Assembly (NCBI GenBank): GCA_023391285.1
Contig: JAEWBF010000012.1
Coordinates: forward strand, 62,001-126,000
Length of the DNA stretch: 64,000 bases
Source: Verrucomicrobiota bacterium
GTDB taxonomy: Bacteria; Verrucomicrobiota; Verrucomicrobiia; Opitutales; Opitutaceae
Reading direction: 5' to 3'
Both the position numbers and the translations under genes were made by a program. A model generated the notes under the pieces. It ran no database searches. It had not been told where the DNA came from and saw only the letters and a list, made by a program, of their open reading frames with translations. Below, one piece after another: positions 12,501 to 27,500 of the stretch; within the stretch, counting starts at the first letter, position 1; every line of letters starts with the position of its first letter.

Positions 12501-15500
12501 GTTATACGGCAACCGCGTCGTTCCAGATCCCCGCCGGGATCTCCGGCCCGCGCTACATCTATGTCGCCACCGATCCCAATGTGGGCACCTTCCCGCGCTT
12601 CTCGATCAATCTCAACGGCACGGGGGCGGGCTCGTTCCCGGATTGGCCGTCGTTCTTCGCGCGACGCGTATGGGAGGGGTCTTCCAAGAGCAACAATGTC
12701 GCGGGCGGGCAGACGAATGTCATCTATCGCGAGGCGGACCTGCGCCTGGTGAATGCGGTCGCGCCGGCGACGGTGGATTCGAGTGGCGAGTTCACGGTGG
12801 ATATCACCGTGATCAACGACGGCACGCGAGCCACGCGCACGGATCGCTGGAACGATAATGTTTATCTGTCGCGCGACACGACAATCGACAGCTCGGACAA
12901 GTTGGTCGGAACGGCGCGGCATGTCGGCATCCTCGATGCCGGAGCGAGCTACCACGCTACCATCACCGGGCGTTTGCCGGACAACATCAGCGGCGAATTT
13001 TATCTGATCGTGATCACGAACGCCGGCTATGGCGCGGGTCCCGGCGACGATCCGACGATTTTTCCGGGCACCATTCGGACCTCGAATTCGCCGATGTTGA
13101 ACGAATACGCGGGCACAGCTCCGAACGAGCGGATCGTGCCGCTCACCGTGAACTTCGTTCCCGGTCCCGACTTGGTCGTGACGACGGTGACCTCGAGCGA
13201 GCGTGTATTCGTCGGCCGCACGTTCTCCGTCACCTGGACCGTTGAAAACAATGGCTCCGGGGCTGTGTCGGACCGCACCGCGAAGTGGAACGACTACGTT
13301 TATCTGTCACGCGACCAGTTTCTCGATGTTCGCAGCGACGCGTTCCTTGGGTCGTTCGAACACGAAGGCGCGTTGAATCCCGCGGGCAGTTACACGGTGA
13401 CAGCGACCCTCAGCGTCCCGCGCGGACTCACCGGCCCGTATTACATCTTTGTTTTGACGGACCCGTTGGTGGGCGGCCGGCAGCGGGGCGTGGTGGTGGA
13501 GACGCGGGAAACGAACAATTCGCGATCGACGCTCGCACCGATGTTGATCGAGCTTCCTCCGCCCTCGGATCTGCAGGTCGACGTCGTGACCGGGCCGGCG
13601 AGTGCAACGGTCGGTGACGAAGTCGCTGTAACGGTGACGGTGACCAATCGAGGCACCGAGGCTGCGATCGGAAGATGGTATGATTCGATCTACCTTTCGG
13701 CGGATGGCATTTGGGATTATGGCGACGTGTTGCTCGGCACGATTGATCCGCCGGAGGGCGGCCGCTCGCTCGCACCGGGACAGGGCTACACGGCCACGCT
13801 TCGCGCGGTGTTGCCGCCCGCGTTGCCGGGCACGTATCGGCTGATTGTTCGCACCGACAATTTCAACGACATCTACGAAGGTGCCCGTGACGACAACAAC
13901 CTGGGCATCGCGGCGGACGCGCTCACGGTCTTCGTGCCCACGCTCACGGTCGGTCTCACTGTTACGGATACAATGCCGGCCCGGGGAACGTTGCTTTACC
14001 GGGTATTCGTCCCCGCGGGTGAAACCCTGGAGGTCACGCTCAACGGCAGCAGCGGCTTGAACGAACTTTATCTCCGTCACGAAGCCCTGCCGAGCTCCAC
14101 GTTGAACGATGCGTCGTTCGAAGGCGCGCTGGGCGCCTCGCAGGTTGCGGTCGTTCCGACGACCGAGGCGGGATATTATTATCTCTTCATCCGATCGCAG
14201 GGAGGCGCGACGCCGGTGACGCTGTCCGCCCGCTTCCTGCCGTTCGGCGTGACGTCGGTCACCCCCGACTCGGGAGGGGCCGGCCGTTATGTGACGATGA
14301 CGCTGCGCGGCGCGCAGTTCGACCCCCAGGCAACGGTGAAGCTGATCCGGCCGCAGTTCGGGGAGTATGTGCCGATCAACTACGACGTGGTCGACGCCAC
14401 CCGCATTGTCGCGGTCTTCGATCTGCGCGATGCGCCGCTCGGGCTTTACGATGTTCAAGTGTCGAACCCGGACGGCACATCCGTGACGTTGCCTTACCGT
14501 TTTCTCATCGAGCCGCCGGAACCGATCGACGTGACCATCGGCCTGGGCGGTCCGGACGAGTTGCTCTTGTCGAAGGCAGGTTTCCCCAGCGCGTTCTACG
14601 GCGTGTCGCTCGCGAGTCTTACCAACGTGGATACGCCGTATGTGTTCCTGCAGTATGGCGTGCCGCGATTGACGAACGACACGATCATCCCCGGCGAACG
14701 CCTGCTCTTCCAAACAAACCTGCAGGGCGCACCGGGCGTCGGTGGCGTGCTGTGGGCTAATCTCGACGGCGTGCGGAATCTCAACGGCGTGATCACCGCC
14801 GCCGGGTTTGCTTCGGACCTGCGCGCCCAAGGCTTCGCGTCGTTGACCTTCGGCCTCGAGGTTTATCCGGGCCTCAAGGAGTTGTTGGCCGCCAATCCGA
14901 ACTTCCTGCGGGACCTGAGCGAGCTCGAGCTGAACGACCTGCAGTTCGACTTCTACATCTTCGCCGCGGCGACGCCTCTGACGACGGAGGAGTTCATCAC
15001 CTTCCAGCAGGGCCGGGCGAACGACCTTCGCGAGATGATCTTGGCCGATCGGTCTGCACCGCAGCAGCTGGCGGCGGCGGTGGGCGACGCTACCAGTTTC
15101 GAAAATTTCTACCTCGCCGCCCTCGCTCAGGCCGGCGTGCTTCGTTACGAGGATGTGCCGCCCGCGGCACGCATCGATGCGGCGTTCAACAGCGAACTCG
15201 CGGTGATGGTTGCCGGTCTGCTGGCGCAGCAGGGCGGAACGGAGCTGATCGCGGCGTCGACGGATGGGCTGGCATCTTTCTTCGAGCAGGTGCGGCTCTG
15301 GGCGAACCACAATCCCGATGCGTTTGCGTCCGGCGCGATTCCCGATGGCGCCAGCTACGATCTCGGTCTTTCGCGTCCAACGCATTTCGAAGCTTTCCGA
15401 ATTCGAGTGCGGGTCCCCAGCGACTTCTTCTTCTACCTCGCCGATTACCAGGGGGAGGGCGGAAACGCCGGCCCCGGCACGCCGACCTTGCCGGACCAGT

Positions 15501-18500
15501 TGAACGGGCCCGGCGGCAGCTCGCCCGGCGTGACGCTCCGTGGCCCGGCTGGGTTCGATGAGGTTCTCAATCTCGTGCCGGGCGGAAACACGCGGCTGCC
15601 GTATCTGATCAACTTTGCGAACCCGGCGGACGGGCAACCGGTGCGCGAGTTGCGCGTGTTGCAGCAGATCGACACCGATCTCGACGTGCGGTCGTTCCAG
15701 CTCAGCTCGGTGCGCTTCGGCGACCTCAGCCTTGCCCTGCCACAAGGCCGCGCGGCGTTCTCCGCCGAATTCGATCTCACGGCGGAACGTGGCTACGTGC
15801 TGCAGATGTCGGCGGGCGTCGACATCGTAACCGGGATCGCGACCTGGGTCTTCCGCGCGATCGATGCCGACACGGGATTGCTGATCGATCTGCCCGGAGT
15901 CGGGCTCCTGCGTCCGGGAGAAACTGGAGAGGTCAGCTACACGATCCGCGCGCATCCGGAGGCGACGACGGGTGCGGTCTTGGAAGCGCAGGCGCGCGTG
16001 ATTTTCGACGGAGGAGCGCCGACGGACACCAATCTCGCCAGCGCAATCCTGGATAATGCCGCTCCAACCACCACGCTGACGGTTCAGAGCGGGGCGAACG
16101 GTGCGTATCTCCTGACTTGGAGCGCAGCTGACGATGCGGGCGGGGCCGGCGTGCGCGAATACACGGCGTATGTGTCGTTGGATGGACGCAACTACTCGGT
16201 GCTGACGCTGCGCACGACCGAGACCTCGTTCACCTACCTCGCGGCCGCGGGGGTGACACCGCAGTTCCTCGTGCTCGCCGCGGACAACGCGGGCAATCTC
16301 GAGGCGTCGCCGGCGGGGGTGAACCTCTCGCGTTTCCCGCCCTCCATCAACCTGGGCTCGCTGCCGCTGATCGTGCCGTCAGGGCTCGAACCCTTGCCGC
16401 TGGCCAATCCGCCTACGGCACCGCCGGAGAATCCGCTCTTCGTCGGCGCGCTCGCTGGCGTTCCCGGAGTCCGACCCACCGCGCGCCTGCCGGGTTTCGA
16501 CCGCGTGATCGATCCGTTCACCGCCGCGGCATTCGCGCGCGGTCTGGGCAACTCGGGCGCAGGAGTGGGCGCCATCGGCGTGGCGGTGGATTCTGACGGC
16601 ACGATTTACGCCACCGGCGGAGTGGGCCGTAACCAGCTTTTCAAGATTCCAGTGGGAGGAGCAGCGGCGGCGACGGCGATGGCGACATATGATATGCCTG
16701 TTTACGCGCTGGTGTTCGATCGCGAAGGCGCGCTGTGGGCGACGACGGGCGGAGGTGCACTGGTTGAACTCGATCCTTCGACCGGCTCCATTCTCGGGAC
16801 CTACGGTGTGGGCATTACCCTTGGTCTCGCGGCCGATTCCACCTCTTCGCGGCTCTACGTGGCGACGGGCGATGGTGTTCAGATTTTCGATACGCAGACG
16901 CGCACGTTCTCGGCGTATTCGCGCACCCGGGTGGAGGGGCTGGCGGTCGACGCGAATGGCGTTCTTTGGGGCGTGGAGTGGCCGGGAGACGCTGGGCTGT
17001 CCCGCCGGCTCGTGACCTTCGATCAGCGGGGACGCGCGACGGTGGTCGCGGATCTGAATGCGCCCGCCCTCGCACTGGCGTTTGGCGTCGCTGGCACGCG
17101 GCTCGACGGGCTGCTCTTCGTTTCGACGGCTTCGGGTGAAATTGTCGCGCTCGAGACAACGTCGCTGGACTTCGTGACGATCGCGAGTGGTGGCAATCGC
17201 GGTGCGTTCCTGGGCGCCGGAGCCGACGGCCGCCTTTACGTCGCGACCGCCGACGGAATCGACATCCTGTTTCCCGCGAAACCTCCAGAAGTGATTGGCA
17301 GCAATCCGGTGGATGGAGGCGGCGTTCCGACGGGAACGAATCGTGCAACGATCACCTTCGACGCTTCGATGTTCCGCGGTTCGCTGACCGATATCCGCTC
17401 CGTCACCAATCCCGATAACTATCGCATCATCGACATGGCCACGGGGCTCGATGTCACGATCGGCGCGGCGATCTACGATGCTGGCCTTCGGCAGATCACG
17501 CTGCTGTTCGACACGCTCGCGCCGTCGACTTACGAACTACGGGTGTTGCCGCACGTGGAAGATGATTTCGGCAACGCGCTCGCGAGGATTTACGTCGCGG
17601 AATTCACGGTGGTTGAAGATCGCACCGAAGCGCTCACGCCCGGCCTGGAATTCGCTAACACGCGGCTCGATCGTGCCACAGGCCGGCTGCTCTTCGATGT
17701 GCGGCTGACGAATCTTACCGACGACGCTCTCACGGGCCCGGTGCGGGTGCTGATGGACGGTTTGCTGGCGCAGGGCTTGAGCGTGTCGCCGCAAGCCGGC
17801 TCCGTGGTGATCGACGCGAATGGTCTCGCGCAACTCGAGTTTGTCGGGGAGGGAGCCATGCTCGCGCCCGGAGCGAAGACCAATTGGATCACCGTGAGTG
17901 TGAACAATCCGTTGGGCCTCGCACTCGATTTGAGCGTGCGCGTGCAGGTCGCGTTGGTGCCGACGGAGCGCCCCCTGTTCAACAGTGTGCCGGACGTCGA
18001 TGCGGTCGCAGGCGGAAGTTACTCGTATCGCGCCGAGGCACGTCACCCGTCTGGCGAAGGATTGACTTACGTGCTCGTCGACGGGCCCGATGGCGCGCAA
18101 ATCGATCCGATTACGGGGGTGCTTTCGTGGCAGACGCCGACGGCGGGCGAGGGCGCCATGTCGTTTGAAATCCGTGCGGTCGATGCTTCGGGAGCCTATG
18201 CGTTGCAACGGTGGACGGTTGTCATCGCGGGGCTGAACCGGCCCCCCGTTCTCCCGGCGGTCGCCGATGTGCAGGTCACCGCGGGACAGTTGCTGACACT
18301 CACCTTTGCCGCGGTGGACCCGGAGGGCCAGCCGCTGACCTATTGGATCGACCACCTGCCGGCGGGTGCGACGTTCGACGCGATGTCACGCACGCTTCGG
18401 TGGACGCCCGAAGGAAATCAGGCGGGTATCTATGCGGATGTGCGCGTCTCCGCCTCCGACGGATTAAGTGACGCCACCCGGTCGTTCACGATCACGGTTC

Positions 18501-21500
18501 TACCCGGAAATCTGCCGCCGGTCTTCAGCATTCCGATCGATCGCACCGTGGCGGAGGGCACGATGCTCACGTTCACGCTGCGCGCGATCGACCCGGATGG
18601 CCGCGACGTCACGTTTGCGTCGCCGAATCTCCCGTCGGGCGCCGTGCTCGTGCCGGGAACGGGGCAGTTCATTTGGACGCCCGGCTACGATCAGCACGGC
18701 GTGTATGATATCGTTTTCGAGGCGACGGACGGCACCTCGACCTCGCAGCGCACGGTTCGCATCACGGTGCTGAACATCAATGGGCCGGTTCAGTTCGTGC
18801 CGCTCGATACGCTGGTGGTGCAGGAAGGGCAGCCCTTCAATCTGCGCATCGTCGCCGTCGACCCCAACGTGCCGGTCTCGAACAACGGCGGTGAAGCCGG
18901 CGGGACGCCTGCGACAACGCTCACCTACACCTTCGATGGGCTGCCTGCAGGCGCAACCTACGACACGTCGACCAATCTTCTCTCGTGGACGCCGTCTTTT
19001 GCGCAGGCGGGCACCTACCAGCTGACGTTCACCGCGACCAACGATGGCGACGGCACCGGCGAGCCCAGCTCGGCGCAACTAGTTGTGACCATCCAGGTGC
19101 AGGACACCAACGCCACGCCTGAAATTGAAGCGATCAACAACAAGGTCGTCGCGGTGGGCGGCACGATCGACATCCCGATCCGCGCCATCGATCCGGATGG
19201 CAGCACGCTCGCGCTCTCGATCGAAGGGCTGCCGGAATTCGCGACGCTGATCGACCATGGCGATGGGACCGGTCTGATTCGCGTGACGCCGATCGCCGGC
19301 GACCGGGGCAATTACACGCTGACCGTTCGCGCAACCGACAACGGCAACGGCGTTCCCGCCGCGGCGCTTTCGGGCACGGCCGCGTTCATCCTCTCCGTCA
19401 CCGCACCGAACGAGCCCCCGGTGCTTGGCACGGTGGGCGACAAAGTCGCGGTCGTCGGCGAAGCGCTGGTGTTTGTCGTCCGGGTGACCGACCCCGATGA
19501 AGATCCGCTCACCTGGGCGGCCGATAATCTGCCGGCGGGGGCCGTCTTCCTCGGCGGCTCGGTGTATGGTGTTGCGCAGTTCGCATGGACGCCGACCGCT
19601 GCGGACATTGGCGAACATCAAATCACGCTGCGCGTCACCGACAGCGGCAACAACGGCGCCGGCGCTCCGATTCCAGCGAGCGAAACGATCCGGGTGGTCG
19701 TTCGCACCGCAAACCAAGCGCCGGTGCTTGAAGCCGTCGGCCATCGCGGCGGTCGGCAGAACGAGCCCATCACGATCGACCTCACCGCCACCGATCCAGA
19801 CAACGACACGCTCACCTACACAGTGGTCGGATTGCCCGTGGGCGCGCGCTTCGACGCGAGGACGGGTTTGTTCACGTGGACGCCTGATTTCGCGCAGTCG
19901 GGTAACTACACGCTGACGTTCGGAGCGGGCGACGGAAACAAGGCAGACACGGAGACCCTCGTGATCACCGTCGAGCGGGTAAATCGCGCGCCGTTCATGG
20001 CGCCGGTGGCGCCACTGCTGGGGCAGGAAGGTCTGCGGGTCACGTTCGTGGTCGCGGGCGGCGATCTCGACGGCGATGCGCTGGTTTACTTTGTGGAAAA
20101 TCTGCCCCGCGGCGCATCCTTCAATCCCGAGGCGCAGCTCTTCTCGTGGACGCCGGGATACGAGCAAGCGGGGGTTTATGAGATTGTTTTCGGCGTGCAG
20201 GACTCCAGCGGAGCGCGCGGCACGACGCGGGCGACAGTTCAGATCCTCAACGTCAATCGTCCGCCGGTCTTCGTTGCACCTCCGACGCATCAGGTCGTCG
20301 CGGGCAACGCTTTCGAACTGACGCTGGATGCGACCGATCCCGACGGCCAGGTGCTGGTGTTCAGGACCGGTGAACTTCCGTCGGGCGCAACGTTCGACGC
20401 CGAGCGTGGAGTGCTGACGTGGACGCCGGTAGGCGCTCAAGCGGGCCGCTACGACATTCCGGTGACGGTGAGCGATGGCCTCGCGAGCGCCACGCAGTTG
20501 GTGAGCCTGGTAGTGACGCAGGAGGCGACGCTGCCCAGCGTGCGCATCGATCTCACGCCCAGTTTCCCGGTGCCTCCGGGATCTAGCGTCGTCGCGCAGG
20601 TCACCGCGAGCGGCATCGTGCCAATCGTTTCACGCACGCTGACGATCGATGGCGTGGCGCAAATGCTCGACGCGTTCGGCCGCGTGACGTTCCGCCCGAG
20701 CATGCCGGGGACCTACACCCTTGTCGCCACCGCGTCCGACGCGGATGGATACACGGGCACTACCACCACCGAGATCCTCGTGCGCGACGTGGAGGACCGC
20801 GACGCGCCGGCCACCACACTCGCGATTCCTTCCGGTGCCATCGTCGCGACTGAGACCGTGGTCGAGGGCTCGGTGAACGACACCAATCTGAGACAATGGC
20901 AGTTGACGCTGACGCCGCTGGCGGGGGGTGAGAGTCTTGTGCTCGCAAGCGGGCGCACGACGGTCACGGGGGCGCTCGGTGCGATCGATCCGGGACAGTT
21001 CGAGAATGGCGCCTATCTGCTGACGCTGTCCGCGGTCGACATCAGCGGCCGGACCGCGACAGCCACGCGTGTGATCGAGATCAACACCGCCACGAAGCCG
21101 GGCGCGTATCAGCGCCTCGAAGAGGATTTCACGCTCAACCTTGGGGGACTTTCCATCCCGATCGCGCGTTTGTATTCGAGCCTCGGCGCGAGCGATCAAG
21201 GGGCGTTTGGCTTCGGCTGGCAGTTCGTGCTGGCGGAACCTCGCTTCGCCACCAACGTGCCGCCGACCGGCCGCGAAGCGGACGGATTGTTCGCGGCGTT
21301 CAGTCGCGGCACGCGCGTTTATGTGACCTTGCCCGACGGCACTCGCGCCGGCTTCACGTTCAACCCGGTCGTGATCGAAAGTGGCGATCGCAGCTTCTCC
21401 CGTCCGGCGTGGACGGCGGACCCCGGAGTGACGTTCACCCTGGCGAGCAGCCCGGCGGTGCTGCGTGAAGTCGACGGTGCGTTCACGGTGGTGGTCGACG

Positions 21501-24500
21501 GCCTGCCTTACCACCCGCACTCGGGCCGGCATGGATCCTTCGACTATGCGCTGACGGCCCAGGACGGGACGCGTTACGTATATACGACGGCGGACGGACT
21601 GCGCGAAATCTGGACCCCCGGTGGCGCACGGCTCGTGTGGGCCGACAGCGGCATCACGGCGCCCGATGGCACGCGAGTCGCGATCGAACGCGACAACGCC
21701 GGACGCGTCGGACGGATCGTCGCGCCGGACGGAACACAGGCGATCTACTCTTACGACGCGGCGGGCAATCTTCTTCAAGCGACGATTCTCGAGGTCGGTC
21801 GCCGCACCTGGCTGGGCTATCGCGCGAGCGAGAATCATCTGCTGACGACGATCGCGGCCCCGCAAGCGCAGGTCGTTCGCTATGACGCGAACGGTGTCTT
21901 CGTTGGCATTGATGCGGTGACGCGTGTGATCGGAACAGCACGCGAGTTTCTTGGCACCACGATCGCGGGCACGCTTTCTGCCGGGGCGACCGATCGCACC
22001 GCTTTGGTGATCGGCGCGAACGAACTCGGCACAGCGCAAACCGGGCGGGTAACCATCGGCGTGGAAGTGGTCGCTAGCGCAGGCTGGAATCCGGCCGTTG
22101 CCGTTCGCGGGGGGCCCGCGGGCTATTCGACGACAGCAGACGGTCGCAGCGTGGCACTCTTCACCTTCGAGGCAGCGGGTCCGTATGTCTTCGAGGTGAC
22201 CGGGCAGAATCCAGCCGATGCGGGTGCTTTTGCCATGACGGTGTTTCTCGCCGGCGATGCGAATGGTGACGGAGTTGTCGATGGCACGGACCAGGGGATC
22301 TTGGAAGGTGCGGTCGGGTCCGTTTCCGGCGGTCCGGGGTATGTGGCTGCGGCGGATTGGAACCGCGATGGAACGATCAGCGAACTTGATCGGGCTTATC
22401 TCCAGGCGAGCTTCGGTTTCGTCGCGAATCGTGCTCCGGTGGCGTCCGACGCGTCGCTCACCACGACCGGCACAAGCCCGCTCGTGATCGATCTCGCGGC
22501 GTATGCGTCCGATCCCGATGGCGACCGGCTCGCGTTCTTCACCACCGCGGTGCAAGGGGGCGCGGTGCGTCTCATCGACGGCGGACGACGCGCGGTGTTC
22601 ACGCCCGCGCCTGGGTTCGACGGCCTGGCGACGTTCACGCTGTATGCTGATGACGGCTCGCTCCGCTCCGCGCCGGCAACAATCGCGGTCGACGTGCAGG
22701 CGGTGGAGTTCACAGGTTTCCGTATCCAACGAACGGACACGCCGCTCCGGGTGGGAGATTTGCGGCACCTACGACTGTTTGGCGACCATGCGGAAGGAGT
22801 GGTCGAATTGACCGCGGACCTATTCACGGTGGTTTCAACGAATCCGGCGGTGGCGGTTGTCGGACCGGACGGCACGGTGCTTGGGGTTGGCAATGGAACC
22901 GCGGTGATCGAGTTTCGGCTGGCGGGCGGGGGAGTCGTGGCGGTTGCGATCAACATTGGCGCGCCGGACAACCGTTTGCTGCAGTTCTATCCGCTCACCT
23001 ATGCGATGCAGCCCGGCGAAACGCGTCAGCTGATCATGCGTGAACGTCGTGCAAACGAGATCGTCGACATCTCGGCTGGACCGAATGGCGCGCGGTATTA
23101 CGTAAGCGACACGAATGTCGCGCAAGTTTCCGCCGATGGTCTCGTGACCGCGCTCCGCGCCGGCACGGTGACGATCAGCATGATTCATGGCGGCCAGAGC
23201 GTGCTCGCGACGTTTGTCGTGTCGGCGCCGGCGTCAAATGGCACGGTGCTCGACGAGAATGGCGGAGTGATCAGGTCGGGCGACATCACGATAGGAGTTC
23301 CTGTCGGCGCCTTGACCGGGGGGACGGCGATCAGCGTGACGGAGCGGAGCGAAACAGACCTGCCGTTCGTGCTTCCGACCGGATGGGACTTCGACGCGGC
23401 GCTGGAAGTCGATTTTGGCGGCAGGCAGTTGGAGCAAGGTTTGAGCCTGGTGATGCGCGCGCCCGAGGGAGCGCAGGTCGGTGAGGTTCGTTACATCATG
23501 CAGCCGGGATTGGTTTATCTCGCCGATGGCAGCACGGAGCAGACGTGGCTGTTGATGGACACGCTCGTGGTGGGGGCCGACGGAATGATGCGAAGCACCT
23601 CGCCGCCGAACATGGGCATTTTCAATAAGGGTGAGATCGGGCTGTTCTTCGTGCCCAGCAAGGTCGGCTTCGCGGCCATCGGCTCGCCCAACGTGGTCGG
23701 CCTCTTGTTCGCGATGGACGATTTCGCGACGCGCGCGCGGTCCTATCAGAGCCCGGTGCGGACGGTGGACGACGAGAACAAAAAGGAAGTCATCGTCCAG
23801 GCCCCGATCGTGAGCATGGAAACCGTGCTCGGTGCGGGCGGCGACGGCCCCAAATACCTCGCGGTCGCGAGCCTTCTCGGCGACATGCTGGTGCCGCTGT
23901 CGGCGTCCTACGACTATCGCATCGAAACCCGTTATGCCGAGCCCACGGGTTTGGTGACGATCGACGAGAACGACGTGCGCGTGGCTCCAGGCACGGTGAC
24001 GGCATTCGGCATTGTCGATCCGCCGCGCTACATCGTGAAGACGCTGCCACCGGTGTTGATCACCGGCATCTCGTTCGACTTTGGCGAGGACGCGATGGCG
24101 CCGCTGCCGCGCATGATCCTGAGCACGCAGAACCTGTTGCTCACGACCAATCCTTATCCGGCGGCGCCGGATTTCATCGGCGACCAGCTCGACGATGTTT
24201 ATATCACGATCGAAGTCGGCGGACGTGACACCTTCGATGCGGAAGGCAACCCGCTGGCCGTCGGCGGCAAGGACATCGTGATCCTCGGCAGCGAACTGGA
24301 GGACGAGGGCGAAGGGAAGTATTCGGCGGCACTACCGCCCGGCGCGATGGTGGCTGGCGGTTTCGTGACCATCAACCGCCGTAGTTTTGCTCCCCTCGAC
24401 GGCACGTATGAGATCCAAATCACGCCCAGCAACCCGGCGCAGTTGATCCCGACGGGCGTGTTCACCGTCGCGGTGAACAGCGGCGACGGCTCGCTCAGCG

Positions 24501-27500
24501 TGCTCGACGGCTCGACGCAGAGCGAAGTGGCGCGAATCGATCTTGGCGGTCCCAACCTCGCGCCCCGCAATTCCGTGTTCACGCGGGACAACACGCGCGT
24601 CTATGTCGCGTTGAACGGAGCGGCAGGCATCGCGGTCATCGACATGGTTGCGTTGCAACAGGTGGACACCGATCTCGTGACGTCCGGGACGCAGTTCATC
24701 AAACTGCCGGGAAGCGCGCGACCATTCGACGTGGTCGCCGAGCAGAGTGGGCGGTTCCTCTATGTCAGCGATGAGGCGCAGGGTGCGATCTATGTGATCG
24801 ATATCGATCCGTTCTCGCAGACTTTCAACCGTCACGTGCGAACCATTGCGGTGGCGCCGGCGCCGCTGGGCTTGCGCGGCTTGGCGCTGAACTTCGACGA
24901 CAGCCTGCTGTTCGCGACGGCTCCGGGACGAACCTTGTTCGGCGGCTACGGTGGCGAAAACGGGCACCTGTTGATGATCCAAACGAACGCCGCCACGCGG
25001 GGCGCGCCTGTTTTCCTGGGCGAGGAGGAGGGCGTCATCGTCGTTGGGCCGGAGCCCTATGACATCACGGCGACCGACGATCCCAACGTGATGTTGTTCG
25101 TCGACCGGCTCGACGACCAACGCGGTGTCGGCGTGCTGCGGCTGCGCAAGGTCAACAACGTCGTGGTTCCCGAAGTGAACTTCGTGAGTCTCGCCAGCTA
25201 TGGCGCAGTGCCGCGCTGGATCGAAGGGCGGCCCACGCAGGTGTTCGGCGTGAGCAACGCCAACAGCATCGTTTTCGTGGGGGAGAATGCGATGGCGTCG
25301 CTGATCGGGCCGCACACGTCTTACGCGTTCATCACCGGCTACAACAAGTTCGTGCAGGGCGACCCCAAGCACGATCCCAGCATGGGACCGCTCGAAGCCT
25401 ACAATTACTATCTCCGCGATCCGCAGACGGGCCGGACGGTCGGCGTGCCGTTGTCCGCGGGTGGAAACATCGGCGTGATTCGCAATCCGCTCGGAGACTT
25501 CACCGATCTGGAAACGCGGCCGCGTATTGTGGCGGCCACTACGCCGATGGTGAACAGCTTCCCCGAAGGAATCGCGGTTTCTCAGCTGACCGATCCCCAG
25601 ACGAACCAGCCGGTCGCGTTCCTGCTGTTCGCCGGCTTCCAGTCGTTGAATCGGGTCTTCATCTACAACGCCGCCGAGATGGTGCGCGCCATCGAGGCGG
25701 AAGCGGCCTCGGATGACTTCATCCCTTCGTTCAGCCAGCTCGGTGAAGCCGTGGCGATTCCCGATAGCCTGTCGCGTCTGCTGCGCGGACCGCTGAGCTC
25801 CGTGCCGATCGATGTCGTGGTGCCCGGCAGCATCGTGAAGGGGCTCTTCACCTTCTATCCGGATCCCGACCGCCCGGGGCAGCTTCTCTACGGCGCGCCG
25901 ATTCCTGATTTGGCCCCACTGCTGCTCGGCCGGTTGCCGCGTGGCGTTGCCGCGCCGCAGCCGAAAACGCTGGTGCCGCTACAGCTCGCGGAGACCCCCT
26001 ATAACGAAGCGCCGACGCTCAGCAGTTTCCCGAATGAATCGTTGCGCGTCGAGGCCGGGTTCAGTTCGACCGCGAATGTTCACACGGGCGCTTTCCAGAC
26101 GACGCACGATCTCGTCAGCTATTTCTCGTTGCAGCAGCGCAACACGCTCACGCTCGCCTACGATTCGCTGACGGCTGATCCGCTCCACATTTACTACTTC
26201 GCGGTGGCCGGCTTTGGCGGCGATGCCGCGGGGGCTACGCTCATCACGCGGCTCACGATTCGGAATGATGCGGGCGACATCGTAATGGCAGCGGGGCTCA
26301 CGCCGGAACAAGCGGCTCCCCTCGGCCTGACCGGCGGTGAGATGCTGTTCAAATTGCCCGCAGCGATCGCGCCGGGCGACACGTATGGCGCCGGCATCCC
26401 CATCGATTTGTCGGATCTCCCGACGGGACTCTACACCGTCGTATTCGAGTATGGGCTGTTCAAGCGGGACGCGGCGGGCGAGTTCTCCATTGGACGTTTC
26501 TTTACGCGGACGGAGCCCTATGCGGTCGTGAATCACAAGGAAGGCATGTTCGGAGCAGGGTGGGGACTGGCCGGGCTCTTTGAACTTTTCCTCGGCGACA
26601 GCGGCGCGCTGCTGGTCGACGGCGCGGGCAAGGCGGAAATCTATCTCGCGCCGGACCGCGTTGGCCAGCCCTTCACGGCGCTTTCAGCCGCGGATTACTC
26701 GCAGCTGATTCAGGACGCGGGCGGGCGCTTTCAACTCCGGCTCAAGGACGGCACCACGTATGTTTTCGATGGCGAGGGGAAGGTGTCGGTGAAGCGCGAT
26801 CGAAACGGAAACGAAACGACGTATCAGTGGGGTGGAGACAAACTGCTTGCGATCATCGATCCGGTGGGACTCGCCACCCGCTTCGAATATGCGGGCGATC
26901 AGGTTGTGCGGATAACCGATCCTGCCGGGCGTGTCTCTGAATTGGTCTACGCCAGCGGAAATCTGGTCGAGATCATCGATCCCGACGGCGGCCGCACCAC
27001 GTATCGCTATGAGCACAGCGAACTGGAGCACGTGATGACAGGTCTGACGCTGGCCCGCGGCAACGACCCCCGAGAAACGAGCGGCCTTCGCTTCGATGAA
27101 CGCATGGATTATGACGTCTTCGGCCGTCTGATCGGAGGGATGCGGGTCGACGGCAAGACCTTCTCGCTCCGTCCGGCGCAGTCGGTGGCCGTGGTAAATC
27201 TCGACGAGGGCGATGCGCTCGATCCCGACGAGCCTTTTGCAACGGTGAAGCTGAGCACCATTGATGGGAGCAAGCAGAAGCACTTTGCCACCGCGACCTA
27301 CACCTCGTTCGAGCGGAGGGTCGTCACCTATACGATGACCGGTTTCGGGCAGTTCGAAGCCTCGAAGGACGAGGACGATCTCACGGAAGTTGTCTATGTG
27401 CGAGACGAACGCGGACTCGTGCAAACGACGACCAACGCCAAGGGCGATAAACTCGAGCTTATCTACGACGATTTTGGGAATCTGATCAGCCGCAGCGATT

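Noticed and set aside
13307..15955. 882-codon open frame on the minus strand
   Set aside because: Antisense to the CARDB/PPC region of the giant gene; low-complexity translation, no start signal.
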